Assembly: GCA_937930695.1 (NCBI GenBank)
Contig: CALHCB010000008.1
Location: 1 to 41,689, forward strand
DNA: 41,689 nucleotides
Direction of reading: 5' to 3'
From: an uncultured Acidimicrobiales bacterium
GTDB lineage: Bacteria; Actinomycetota; Acidimicrobiia; Acidimicrobiales; SZUA-35
The notes beneath the pieces are model-generated. The model did no database searches, was not told where the DNA came from, and saw only the letters and a program-made list of their open reading frames with translations. Each line of letters opens with the position of its first letter. The first letter of the stretch is position 1. The translations under genes were made by a program, and so were the position numbers. Below are positions 1 through 7,471 of the stretch, one piece after another.

Positions 1-375
1 GAAGATGACGAGCTCGCCATCGCCGGGGACGTGAGGATGTACCCGCCACAGATAGTCATGAGCAAGCTCGACACTGGTTGGCCGCTTGAACGACGCGACC
101 CGAACCCCGGTGGGATTGACACCCTCGAAAACATGGCGGACCGTGCCGTCCTTGCCCCCAGCATCCATGGCCTGAATGAGAACGAGAACCCGATGCTTGC
201 CTTGGGCGTAGAGCAATTCCTGTAGTTGTTCGAGTTGCTCATTGAGACGACCGAGTTCGATCTTGCCTTCTTCTTTGTCGTCGCCGTCCCACTGCGGGGT
301 GCTGCGCGTCTCGATTGCGTCGAGGTCGACTTTGGTTCCAGGTTTCACACGAAGAGCGTCAATGTCGAAGGCCAT
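1..375 (-). CDS. Polyphosphate kinase 2 family protein (truncated by window edge)
   Basis: This is the first 125 residues of a PPK2-family polyphosphate:nucleotide phosphotransferase, a soluble enzyme that moves phosphate between polyphosphate and AMP/ADP. The ATG is at 375; the C-terminus lies beyond base 1. The Walker A-like loop AMDAGGKDGT (residues 69-78) is the family signature, followed by HVFEGVNPTGV, SFKRPT and the DYLWRVH block (residues 81-113). The N-terminal lead with KPGTKVDLD and a helix rich in Gln/Leu resembles the PPK2 group annotated as polyphosphate:AMP phosphotransferases, but subclass is not settled without the C-terminal lid. AGGA lies about 8 bases before the ATG. It is divergent from the J-domain gene, only about 29 bases away. 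Confidence 0.9.
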   Translation of the reverse strand, partial: MAFDIDALRVKPGTKVDLDAIETRSTPQWDGDDKEEGKIELGRLNEQLEQLQELLYAQGKHRVLVLIQAMDAGGKDGTVRHVFEGVNPTGVRVASFKRPTSVELAHDYLWRVHPHVPGDGELVIF

Positions 376-404
376 CCAACGATCCTGCCACGATCAGACT
401 CAAC

Positions 405-1220
405 TTGGCTGCCAACCAGACTTCCAAGAAGGCTGATCCCCTGGTCAGGAGAATTCTGACCGACGCGACTCTGCTCGGTGATCGTCCTGGCGGTACCGTT
501 GAAGAGGTGATTGTTGCCGAGCTGGAGATTTACCACTCCCGGCCCATTGCGCCCACTCGTCGCATTGCGCTGGGTCGGGCACTGTTGCCGGTCGATGCCC
601 CGCCGGGTGCCGGTGGCATGTTGCTCGCTGGAATCGTGGCTCGAGTATCCGCCCACGTTGAACCAGATCTGCGCGAAGGCCTGGTCAATCTGATCGAAGA
701 TCTTGACGCTGGGCGCCGTTGTCCTCAACCGCGGGTGCAACATCGATTCCAGGACGATCAAGTCGGATTGCTCCGTAGCACACACCGGCTCGTGTCTTCC
801 GGGGATGAATTGGTGTTCGAGTTCGATGACGAGCTGGGCCGTCCCGTCCAGCAAGCTCTCGGTGCGATCTACGCTGCTGGGCGCCTGCCACTTGATGCTC
901 GGGGACCCACGTTCGACGCCATACGGAACGCTCTGCTTTGGATCGGCGACGTCGATGGTCGATTCATCACCGAGGTGATGGGCGGCCGCAAGGCGTCGAT
1001 TGCGCAACTGATGTCCTGGAACGATCCGGTCGCATGGGCGCTCGAAGTGCTTGGCATCGACGCTGAGCCGGCGGATGGCACCACCAAGCGAATCGTGCAA
1101 CGTCGCTTCCGCTCGCTTCTCCGTGATGCCCACCCTGATCATGGCGGAGTCACAGACGATGCGGCGCAACGCATTGCTGATCTCACTGAGGCTCGCCGCA
1201 TCTTGCTCGCCGCCTCATGA
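405..1220 (+). CDS. Protein with C-terminal J domain
   Basis: About 271 residues if started at the TTG at 405; the frame is open back to a TTG at 315, but that would overlap the divergent PPK2 gene, so the shorter form is preferred. The last ~68 residues look like a J domain: helix I around DPVAWALEVLGI, a basic helix II with RRFRSLLRD, the HPD motif at residues 243-245 followed by HGG, then helix III with ADLTEARRIL. HPD is what J domains use to stimulate Hsp70 (DnaK) ATPase. The ~200-residue N-terminal part is soluble, mixed alpha/beta and unrecognised. The stop overlaps the next start as ATGA, indicating translational coupling to the hydrolase. Start uncertain; no clear ribosome site. Confidence 0.75.
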   Translation: MAANQTSKKADPLVRRILTDATLLGDRPGGTVEEVIVAELEIYHSRPIAPTRRIALGRALLPVDAPPGAGGMLLAGIVARVSAHVEPDLREGLVNLIEDLDAGRRCPQPRVQHRFQDDQVGLLRSTHRLVSSGDELVFEFDDELGRPVQQALGAIYAAGRLPLDARGPTFDAIRNALLWIGDVDGRFITEVMGGRKASIAQLMSWNDPVAWALEVLGIDAEPADGTTKRIVQRRFRSLLRDAHPDHGGVTDDAAQRIADLTEARRILLAAS

Positions 1221-1786
1221 CCCCAACTGGTCTCGTCCTATTCCACGGTGCGGGTGGAGATCGCGATCATCGGATTTTCCTCGCGCTCGAACAGCTTCTT
1301 GAGCTGCCCGTCGGGCGGTGCAATTTTCCGTATCGAGATCGCGGTCCTGGGCGACGGCCGCCAGATCGCATGCCGAAACTAATTGATTCCATTCACGGTC
1401 ACGCCGCGCGGCTTGCTGATGAGTGGAAGGTTGATCCGAGCGGATTCGTGTTCGGCGGTCGCTCAATGGGTGGACGGGCGGCGTCGATGGCCGTTGCGGC
1501 TGGCCTTCCCGCGGCAGGATTGTTGTGGCTCAGCTACCCGCTCCACCCGCCGGGCAAACCGGAAAAGCTGCGAACCGAGCACTTCGGTGACCTCGACGTC
1601 CCAATCCTGTTGGTCCAGGGACACAGCGATCCATTTGGGAAAGAGCCCGAATTCGCCGAGCACCTGGGGGACATTCCTGGTCCCGTCGAGCAGGTGTGGC
1701 TCGACCGCACCGGGCATGATCCTGTTGAGAAACATGACCCCACTGTGTTGGCTGGCGTTGCCGACTGGCTCGGCCGCTTGACTTAG
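1217..1786 (+). CDS. Alpha/beta hydrolase, TEX30/KANL3-like
   Basis: A 189-residue compact alpha/beta hydrolase. The oxyanion region is LVLFHGAGGD (residues 6-15), the nucleophile elbow is GGRSMGG with Ser83, and the likely acid and base are Asp138 in GHSDPFG and His167 in RTGHDP. Together these make a complete Ser-Asp-His triad. Small proteins of this form are usually annotated as dienelactone hydrolase-like or KAT8/TEX30-like; the substrate is unknown. It is coupled to the J-domain gene by an ATGA overlap. Its stop codon overlaps that of the convergent MFS gene by four bases (TTAG). Confidence 0.85.
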   Translation: MTPTGLVLFHGAGGDRDHRIFLALEQLLELPVGRCNFPYRDRGPGRRPPDRMPKLIDSIHGHAARLADEWKVDPSGFVFGGRSMGGRAASMAVAAGLPAAGLLWLSYPLHPPGKPEKLRTEHFGDLDVPILLVQGHSDPFGKEPEFAEHLGDIPGPVEQVWLDRTGHDPVEKHDPTVLAGVADWLGRLT

Positions 1787-3318
1787 GGATCGCGGTGCCC
1801 AGTTGGTTGATCGTCGAGGATCGGGTCCGACGGATTGAGCGTCTCCAGTTCCCGCGCTGCGGTCTCTGGATAGGCGAAGAGCACCAGACCAGCGGTGAGG
1901 AGGGGCCCCCACACCACTACTGACAGCGCGGGACCGAGTGATCCGTAGACCTCAGCGAGATAGCCCACAACCACAAGACCCACGAAGCTGCCGGCCACGG
2001 AGATCAGATCAAGCCACCCGCCGATTCGTGCTCTCGCCCGAGTAGGGAACAACTCAGTGGAATAGCTCCGAAGCACGGTGAAGGCGGCAGCGAGAAGCCA
2101 GACGCTGATCGCCGAGGAGACCCAAAGTTGGACGCCTCCCGAAAAGTACGCCAAGAGCGATGCAACGGCGCCGATGGCAACGCCAAGACCGCCGACGGGC
2201 TTTCGCCCCTTCCGGTCGGCGAGAAAACCGGCCAGAAGGATCGGGATTCCCACCGGGGTACCAATCAGAATGCGGAAGATGCTGATCTGTCCTGCGTCGA
2301 ACCCTTGCTCATCACGGAGGTACTCGTTCTGAAGCTGAGACGCTGGCGAGAGGAACAAGGTTGCAGCGAAGGCACCGACCGCAAGCATGACGAACCGCTT
2401 GCGGTTGACAACGCCTGATGCCTCGGTCTCTGCCGCCCGATCGAATCGACGAGTCTCGGGCATGATCCGCCAGCACCAAAGGACAACGGGGAGGAAAACC
2501 AATGGCACGAGGTAGATGATTCGCCACGCTCGCACGTCGAGGTCTGCCAGGGGCAGGACCCACACGACCATCCCTGCGCCGAGCCCGGTGCACATCGTCA
2601 TGATGCCGAGCACGACGGCGCGAATCTTTGCTGGGACCTCTTCGGTGACGGCGAGCGTGAGCAACGTCAGGAGTCCGGTGTCGAAACCTCGGGCCAATGC
2701 CTGAGCGATGCCGAGTGAGATCAGACCGGTCGAAAACGCACCGGCAGCGGTGAAGACAATCGAGGCTGCGGTGAACCCGATGAGAAGTGGCTTGCGTCCG
2801 ATCCGATCGGCCCGCCCGATCAGTATCAGCGAGGCGAAAACACCGAATCGCAGGCCGGCAAGGGTCCACGCCTGGGAGCGGTCGCTCGCCTGGAACTCCT
2901 CGGCCGCAAAAGTGATGGTCTGGCTGATGACCACACCGAGGTATCCGGCGAAGACGCTCAACAGAGCGATCACCGAGACAAGAGTTGCGCTGCGTTGGCT
3001 GACGACCTCTTCGGGCCACCACCAACGGCCACGGGGTGTTCGGTTGGGATCTTGGAGGCCGCGCCGCATGACGAGGTTGACAAGCGGTCGCCAGAGAGGA
3101 ACCGCGAGTCGATAGTCATAGGTCTCGGCCACATTGACGAGGCCATTGTCGTAGCTCTGGATTTCTCGGACCTGGCGCTCATAGCGTTCGAATGGGCCGG
3201 TCGATTGGCTGAACCTGCCGTCACCCGTCCGGTCTTCGACGAGCAAATCGATCCGGGGCGCCAGAATGGCATCTGCCGCGGCGCGATCGACCACGTGTTG
3301 CACATGTAGTTTGGTCAC
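1783..3318 (-). CDS. MFS transporter with N-terminal soluble domain
   Basis: A 511-residue protein. The GTG at 3318 is chosen because it overlaps the stop of the small upstream gene (GTGA) and begins a plausible domain; an open frame continues upstream to 3423. Residues 1 to about 120 are soluble, with GPFERYERQVREI and YDYRLAVPLWRPL reminiscent of START/SRPBCC-like ligand-binding folds (tentative). About 12 membrane segments follow. The MFS motif A region GRADRIGRKPL sits between TM2 and TM3, and a second copy, GFLADRKGRKPVGG, lies in the second half. The C-terminal part with STELFPTRARAR is typical of sugar/metabolite porter relatives. Substrate unknown. Probably cotranscribed with the 61-residue membrane protein ahead of it. 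Confidence 0.85.
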   Translation of the reverse strand: MTKLHVQHVVDRAAADAILAPRIDLLVEDRTGDGRFSQSTGPFERYERQVREIQSYDNGLVNVAETYDYRLAVPLWRPLVNLVMRRGLQDPNRTPRGRWWWPEEVVSQRSATLVSVIALLSVFAGYLGVVISQTITFAAEEFQASDRSQAWTLAGLRFGVFASLILIGRADRIGRKPLLIGFTAASIVFTAAGAFSTGLISLGIAQALARGFDTGLLTLLTLAVTEEVPAKIRAVVLGIMTMCTGLGAGMVVWVLPLADLDVRAWRIIYLVPLVFLPVVLWCWRIMPETRRFDRAAETEASGVVNRKRFVMLAVGAFAATLFLSPASQLQNEYLRDEQGFDAGQISIFRILIGTPVGIPILLAGFLADRKGRKPVGGLGVAIGAVASLLAYFSGGVQLWVSSAISVWLLAAAFTVLRSYSTELFPTRARARIGGWLDLISVAGSFVGLVVVGYLAEVYGSLGPALSVVVWGPLLTAGLVLFAYPETAARELETLNPSDPILDDQPTGHRDP

Positions 3319-3500
3319 GACGGATTCGGCCCAGACCTGTCCGAAGCGCTGCCATCGAGAGCGTTCGAATCCTCTGCTTGTGCTGCGGCGAGCTTCGCAC
3401 TGACGCGCTTGTTTGCGATCCACAGCAGGAGCCCGATGATGGCGAGTGGCGCAGCGACGAGGAGAAGCTCATCCCAACCGCCTTGATGAGCGAACATCAC
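3315..3500 (-). CDS. Small single-pass membrane protein
   Basis: About 61 residues (GTG at 3500, or ATG at 3497). One clear hydrophobic span of about 18 residues (LLLVAAPLAIIGLLLWIA) is followed by a basic cytoplasmic flank (NKRVSAKL) and a short polar tail ending in SGPNPS. Its stop codon overlaps the MFS start by four bases (GTGA), so the two are likely cotranslated. Function is not recognised; it could be a small accessory subunit of the transporter or a housekeeping membrane protein. The TM span and the coupling argue that it is a real gene rather than chance. Confidence 0.6.
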   Translation of the reverse strand: MMFAHQGGWDELLLVAAPLAIIGLLLWIANKRVSAKLAAAQAEDSNALDGSASDRSGPNPS

Positions 3501-3621
3501 ACGAGGCTCTCGTTCTGCGGCGGAGCTGCCCTTTGAGGTCGGCTCGTTGTCCGGCTCTGTGTCGTGTCGCTGGTCACCCGACTCACAACCCTCAAGGCTA
3601 GGCCATTACCCTGGAAGGACG

Positions 3622-3939
3622 ATGAGTCCCACCGAGCTCTACGAAAAAGTCGAAAAGGTCATCCAGATCATGCGGCCAGCGGTCCAGGCCGACGATGGCG
3701 ACATTTACCTGCGCGGCATCGATGAGGACGGCTTGGTTTCTGTCGAACTCGTTGGAGCGTGCGTGACGTGCCCTGTTTCGTCGGTGACGCTCCGAGATGG
3801 CATAGAACGCATCCTGAAGGAAAGAGTCGAAGGCGTCACCGGTGTACAGCACGTGGGGGCTGAGTTGGTAGGTGCCGAGGAGGGGACCGCCGTGTCGCTT
3901 TCGGGTGGTGCGTCCCCAAAGATCTCGCCGTTCAGCTAA
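3622..3939 (+). CDS. NifU C-terminal-domain Fe-S scaffold protein
   Basis: A 105-residue protein starting at ATG 3622 behind a good ribosome site (GGAAGGA). It is the NifU-like (Nfu) domain alone: helix YEKVEKVIQIMRPAVQADDGD, strands around VELVGAC, then the cluster-binding CVTC motif (Cys47, Cys50) followed by PVSSVTLRDGIERILKE. Nfu proteins bridge a [4Fe-4S] cluster between two monomers and hand it to target apoproteins. The C-terminal ~25 residues are a polar tail without family signal. It stands alone between a divergent MFS unit and convergent mscL, about 2.7 kb from the cysteine desulfurase gene, which may be its sulfur source. Confidence 0.9.
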   Translation: MSPTELYEKVEKVIQIMRPAVQADDGDIYLRGIDEDGLVSVELVGACVTCPVSSVTLRDGIERILKERVEGVTGVQHVGAELVGAEEGTAVSLSGGASPKISPFS

Positions 3940-3973
3940 TAGGTAGCGGCGAACAAGGCCCCAAAATCGCCAA

Positions 3974-4010
3974 AAGGCGCCATCCGCTTCATCAGAAGCA
4001 GAGGCGCCTT
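3974..4010. terminator. Two-stem hairpin between convergent nifU-like gene and mscL
   Basis: AAGGCGCC (3974-3981) pairs perfectly with GGCGCCTT (4003-4010). Inside the loop GCTTC (3986-3990) pairs with GAAGC (3995-3999) across ATCA. It sits 35 bases after the nifU-like stop and 44 bases after the mscL stop, so it could serve both strands. The T tract is short on either strand, so Rho-independent strength is uncertain. Confidence 0.6.
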
Positions 4011-4053
4011 CGGCTGACGTGAGTCGGTACGTATTCGACGTCTCAGAGCGTGA

Positions 4054-4416
4054 TTAGCGCTGTGACGACTTGAGCAGATCCCGGATCTCGCCGAGGAGCA
4101 CCTGATCGGGTGTCTCGTTGAGCGTCGTCTGGGCGCCGCCCTTGGCCAAGGCCTTGACGATCATGAACACAACCCAGGCGATCATGAGGAAGGTCACGAT
4201 TGCCGTGATCAATCCACCGTAGGGAATTGGTGTTCCGTTGAGGTCGAACGTGAGGTTGTCGAAGCTGAGTTCAGCTCCGAAAATGGCCCCAACGAGCGAC
4301 AGAATGACAGCAACGAGTGCATCGACCATTGGTGCGAAGGCAAGTGCCAACACAAGCCCAATGGCGATAGGGATCACATTGAATTTCTCGATGAATTCTT
4401 TGAATTCTTTCAGCAC
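4054..4416 (-). CDS. mscL: Large-conductance mechanosensitive channel MscL
   Basis: A 120-residue homopentameric channel that opens under membrane tension to release solutes during osmotic downshock. The amphipathic N-terminal helix FKEFIEKFNVIPIAIGLVL leads into TM1 (about residues 14-42). A periplasmic loop with LNGTPIPYG precedes TM2 (about residues 68-92, ITAIVTFLMIAWVVFMIV), and the cytoplasmic helix ends with EIRDLLKSSQR. Length and layout are standard. Translation starts at GTG 4416 with AGGAG eight or nine bases ahead. It is a single gene, convergent with the nifU-like gene and divergent from the rhomboid gene. Confidence 0.95.
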   Translation of the reverse strand: MLKEFKEFIEKFNVIPIAIGLVLALAFAPMVDALVAVILSLVGAIFGAELSFDNLTFDLNGTPIPYGGLITAIVTFLMIAWVVFMIVKALAKGGAQTTLNETPDQVLLGEIRDLLKSSQR

Positions 4417-4463
4417 GACAGATTTCTCCTAATTGATGGTTCTCCACCCACGCACCAGTGTGA

Positions 4464-4482
4464 CGACCATTGGTCGCTAATA
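4464..4482 (-). promoter_or_regulatory. mscL upstream palindrome beside a -10-like box
   Basis: CGACCATTGGTCG (4464-4476) is a 6-1-6 perfect palindrome. On the minus strand it lies immediately downstream of TATTAG (4482-4477), a -10-like box about 60 bases before the mscL start, so the palindrome would cover the transcription start. This suggests an operator; no regulator is identified. Confidence 0.4.
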
Positions 4483-4597
4483 CGGGGATCCATCAAAATT
4501 GACGAGTGAGCCACCCAAAAAGTCGCGACGTCAATGTCGGGTTCAGTTGCGCGCCAGGATCGGGCCTGTCCTTAGATTCCCTTTCGAGCGAACCCGC

Positions 4598-4603
4598 TAC
4601 CGT
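4598..4603 (+). promoter_or_regulatory. -10 box for leaderless rhomboid gene
   Basis: TACCGT lies six bases before the ATG at 4610, so transcription would begin at or next to the start codon. No Shine-Dalgarno sequence precedes the gene. Confidence 0.55.
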
Positions 4604-4609
4604 TGAAGT

Positions 4610-5497
4610 ATGGACGTGCCCGGCCACCCCGATGTCACCGAGGTCATGTGTTATCGGCATCCCGATCGGGAGTTTGCGGTTGGCTGCCAACGCTGCGACC
4701 GGCCAATTTGCGTGGAATGTATGCGGTCGGCGTCGGTCGGTCATCACTGCCCAGATTGCGCCAAGACGGGTAGCCAAAAGGTGATCCGCGGTCGCGATCT
4801 CCAGTTCCGGCCGGTGCTGACCCAAGTTCTCCTCGGCCTCATCGCTGCGGTGTTCGTTGCCCAAGCCGTGAGCGGAGGATCGGGCTTTCTTTCGGGTGCG
4901 GTCTATCGCGACGGCGTGTTGTTCGGGCCGTTCGTGGCTGACGGCGAGCTCTGGCGGATCGTGACGAGCGGGTTTCTTCACGCCAGCTTGTGGCACATCG
5001 GATTCAACGCCTACGCCCTCTGGTTGTTTGGCCAGACTGTCGAGCGGGCCGTCGGCTCGCTGCGGATGGGATTGATTTATGCCGGCGGCCTGTTTGGCGG
5101 AGCGTCTGCGGTTCTGGCGTTCAACTTTGATCAACCCACGCTCGGCGCCTCCGGTGCCGTCCTTGGATTGGCGGGCGGTTTGGCCGGGATCGTGATGGCG
5201 CGAGGCGGCGACATCCGCCAAACCAATCTTGGCGGCATCTTCTTGATGAACCTGGCCCTTCCCATTCTCTTCCCAGGGATTTCCTTCTGGGGGCACGCGG
5301 GAGGAATCGCTGGGGGATTCGCCGTCGGGTACTTGCTCGCATCAATGCAAAATCGAACTCGCCAGCCGTCTCCAACTGGCGTTGGTGCACCAGCTCCTGG
5401 TGCCGGTGATCCGTCGGTCGTTGCCGCCGGGGGTCTGGTCGTGGGTCTCGCCGCTCTGGCGGTTGCCCTCGGCACTGTTGTCCAAGGCGTGTTCTAA
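4610..5497 (+). CDS. Rhomboid-family intramembrane serine protease with N-terminal zinc finger
   Basis: A 295-residue protein. Residues 12-50 form a B-box-like zinc-binding module with Cys14, Cys26, Cys29, Cys34, Cys37, Cys47, Cys50 and nearby His residues. The rhomboid core follows with about six or seven membrane spans: the WRIVTSGFLHASLWHIGFN loop carrying Asn133-type oxyanion residues, the catalytic Ser181 in GASGAVLG, and the catalytic His229 in FWGHAGGIAGG. The Ser-His dyad is complete, so it should be an active protease cleaving substrates within or near the membrane. A Gly/Pro-rich linker and one more C-terminal span follow. Its stop overlaps that of the convergent methyltransferase gene (CTAA). 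Confidence 0.92.
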   Translation: MDVPGHPDVTEVMCYRHPDREFAVGCQRCDRPICVECMRSASVGHHCPDCAKTGSQKVIRGRDLQFRPVLTQVLLGLIAAVFVAQAVSGGSGFLSGAVYRDGVLFGPFVADGELWRIVTSGFLHASLWHIGFNAYALWLFGQTVERAVGSLRMGLIYAGGLFGGASAVLAFNFDQPTLGASGAVLGLAGGLAGIVMARGGDIRQTNLGGIFLMNLALPILFPGISFWGHAGGIAGGFAVGYLLASMQNRTRQPSPTGVGAPAPGAGDPSVVAAGGLVVGLAALAVALGTVVQGVF

Positions 5498-6264
5498 CCA
5501 GCCAACCCGTAGACCGAGACATGGCGCTCGCTGTCTTCGCTGAACGATGACTCGTCCCAATCAGCGAACCGTTCGGTGAGCCGGAGACCCGACTGCTTGG
5601 CGAGCTGATCAAGCTGTGCAGGGGTTGTCCATCGGAGACGCCATGGCCGCAAGCGGATACCCGCCTCGCTGATGTCGACGTGTTGGCCAACAATCGTTTG
5701 GGCATCTCCATCGACTTGCGTAGCGGCGAGAACAAGACGATCAGGATCGATCCGAGAAACGCCCAAGGAGTCGCGGGCGCCTTCTGCGAGCCCGATTCCG
5801 GTGATTGCTTCGATGATGAGCGTCCCTTCAGGATGCAGGGCGCTGGCAACGGTGTTGAACAGTTGCTGTTGCAGGTCGACCGAGCCGAGGTTGAACAGTG
5901 TGTTGAAGGCGCACAGCGCCGAGCCGAGTCCACGCCGTCCCTCGCCGAGCGGCAGGGCCGCAAGGTCGGACTGCACAAGACTGAGCCCTTCGCTTGGTGG
6001 GCATTTGGCCATCATCTCTGGCGAGGCGTCGAATCCAATGACGTTGAGCCCCGCTTCGACGAGCGCTGGGACAAGCCGTCCTGTTCCGACTCCGAGCTCG
6101 GCGACCGGACCAATACCGTTTCGCTTCGCGACGAACCGAGCTGTCGCCTCGGCATCGCTGATGTCGTGGTACCAGTCGTCGTACACGTCGGCGAACGACC
6201 GTCCGTACGTGGAGGGCGGAAACAGACCGGTGCCATCGTCGGCTGGGGGAGTGGTGGGTGTCAC
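5494..6264 (-). CDS. Class I SAM-dependent methyltransferase
   Basis: A 256-residue protein from GTG 6264; the frame is open further upstream, but an earlier start would run into the divergent cysteine desulfurase gene. The SAM-binding motif I is VAELGVGTGRL (Glu56, Gly58, Gly60, Gly62), with the acidic ribose-binding residue Asp79 in VIGFDASPEMM. The substrate region near the N-terminus reads FADVYDDWYHDI, a pattern common in SAM methyltransferases of unknown specificity. A C-terminal strand WRLRWTTPAQLDQLAKQSGL matches the usual cap of such enzymes. Methyl acceptor unknown; a small-molecule target is more likely than RNA because no RNA-binding domain is attached. Confidence 0.85.
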   Translation of the reverse strand: MTPTTPPADDGTGLFPPSTYGRSFADVYDDWYHDISDAEATARFVAKRNGIGPVAELGVGTGRLVPALVEAGLNVIGFDASPEMMAKCPPSEGLSLVQSDLAALPLGEGRRGLGSALCAFNTLFNLGSVDLQQQLFNTVASALHPEGTLIIEAITGIGLAEGARDSLGVSRIDPDRLVLAATQVDGDAQTIVGQHVDISEAGIRLRPWRLRWTTPAQLDQLAKQSGLRLTERFADWDESSFSEDSERHVSVYGLAG

Positions 6265-6309
6265 TGCGCTCTGGTGTACCAGCCCAGACCAGAGAACGCA
6301 GGTGGTGGG

Positions 6310-6315
6310 TAGCCT
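6310..6315 (+). promoter_or_regulatory. -10 box for leaderless cysteine desulfurase gene
   Basis: TAGCCT lies six bases before the ATG at 6322, the spacing expected for a leaderless transcript. Confidence 0.5.
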
Positions 6316-6321
6316 GAGAAG

Positions 6322-7470
6322 ATGGCTCATTACCTCGACCATGCGGCGACCACGCCAATGCGGCCTGCCGCGGTGCAAACCATGGTGCCGCTGCTGAGCG
6401 ACGGATTCGGCAATCCGTCTGGCTCGCACCGCCTGGCGAGAGAGGCCAACCAGGTGCTCGATGAGGCACGAGAAGCCGTGGCCCAAGCACTCGGTGCTGA
6501 ACCAGGCGACATCATTTTCACCGGTGGCGGCACCGAGGCGGACAACTTGGCCGTGTTCGGGGCGACCGAAGCGCTTGGCCAGTCCGTGGTGTGTTCGGCA
6601 ACCGAACATCACGCCGTGCTCGATCCAACTGAACATCTCGGGGGCATCGTGGTGCCGGTCGGACCCGATGGGCTGTTGGACCTCGACGCGTTTCGCTCGG
6701 TCCTGAGCGAGACGGAAAACGTTGGCTTGGTGTCGGTGATGACCGTGAACAACGAGACCGGGATCATCCAATCCATTGATGCGGTTGCCGATGTTCTCAA
6801 CGAGCATGCTCCCGGAGCCTTGCTGCACACTGATGCGGTGCAGGCCTTGAATTGGGTCGACGTAGCCACACATTGTCGAGCAGCGGATCTGATTTCCGTC
6901 AGCGCTCACAAGTTCGGTGGCCCGAAGGGGGTCGGGGCACTCGTCGCTCGGGACCGTGCACGATTGACGCCTCGATTCCATGGCGGCGGTCAGGAGCGAG
7001 GCCGCCGTGGTGGCACGCAGAACGTCGCAGGCATCGCGGCGATGGCCGTCGCCGCAACCGAGACGGTGCAGAACCGAGAAACGGAAATGGCCCGCGTTGG
7101 CGAGCTGCGGGACCAGATGGTGCAGCAGATCATCGAGGGGATCGCCACCTCATGTGGAACATCGACGATCGTCACTGCATCGGCGTCACCAACGACCGCG
7201 AATATCGCAAACCTGTGTTTCGAGGGAATCGAAAGCGAAGCGCTGCTCTTCTTGCTCGAAAAGAACGACGTGATGGCCTCTGCCGCATCTTCTTGTTCCA
7301 GCGGCGCTCTCGAGCCCAGTCATGTGTTGCAGGCGATGGGTGTACCTCGAGAATTCGCCTTGGGTTCACTGAGGCTTTCGCTCGGACATACCAGTGACCA
7401 GGCCGACGTCGACGCGGCGGTTGACGCCGTTGTCGGTGCGGTGACCCGTCTGACTGAGCGAGGTAGCTGA
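6322..7470 (+). CDS. Cysteine desulfurase (NifS/IscS family)
   Basis: A 382-residue PLP enzyme that removes sulfur from L-cysteine as a protein-bound persulfide and releases alanine. Visible hallmarks are YLDHAATTP at the N-terminus, NPSGSHRLAR, the cofactor-binding SATEHHAVL, HTDAVQ (Asp171), the Schiff-base lysine Lys197 in SAHKFGGPKG, and the persulfide-carrying Cys325 in ASSCSSGALEPSHVL. All are in place, so it should be active. The RGGTQN block is also typical. The next gene, mnmA, begins one base after the stop, so the likely role is to supply sulfur for tRNA 2-thiouridine; it may also serve the separate Nfu-like protein. Transcription appears leaderless from 6322. Confidence 0.95.
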   Translation: MAHYLDHAATTPMRPAAVQTMVPLLSDGFGNPSGSHRLAREANQVLDEAREAVAQALGAEPGDIIFTGGGTEADNLAVFGATEALGQSVVCSATEHHAVLDPTEHLGGIVVPVGPDGLLDLDAFRSVLSETENVGLVSVMTVNNETGIIQSIDAVADVLNEHAPGALLHTDAVQALNWVDVATHCRAADLISVSAHKFGGPKGVGALVARDRARLTPRFHGGGQERGRRGGTQNVAGIAAMAVAATETVQNRETEMARVGELRDQMVQQIIEGIATSCGTSTIVTASASPTTANIANLCFEGIESEALLFLLEKNDVMASAASSCSSGALEPSHVLQAMGVPREFALGSLRLSLGHTSDQADVDAAVDAVVGAVTRLTERGS

Positions 7471-7471
7471 C

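Noticed and set aside
345-1169. 274-residue minus-strand open frame
   Set aside because: Antisense to the J-domain gene, His/Arg/Gln-rich composition typical of shadow frames in GC-rich DNA, no motif.
2312-3025. 237-residue minus-strand frame inside the MFS gene
   Set aside because: Lies in another frame of the real transporter; Arg-rich with no membrane spans or domain.
5121-5978. 285-residue minus-strand frame across rhomboid and methyltransferase genes
   Set aside because: Overlaps two genes with clear catalytic motifs; low-complexity Ser/Arg/Pro composition.
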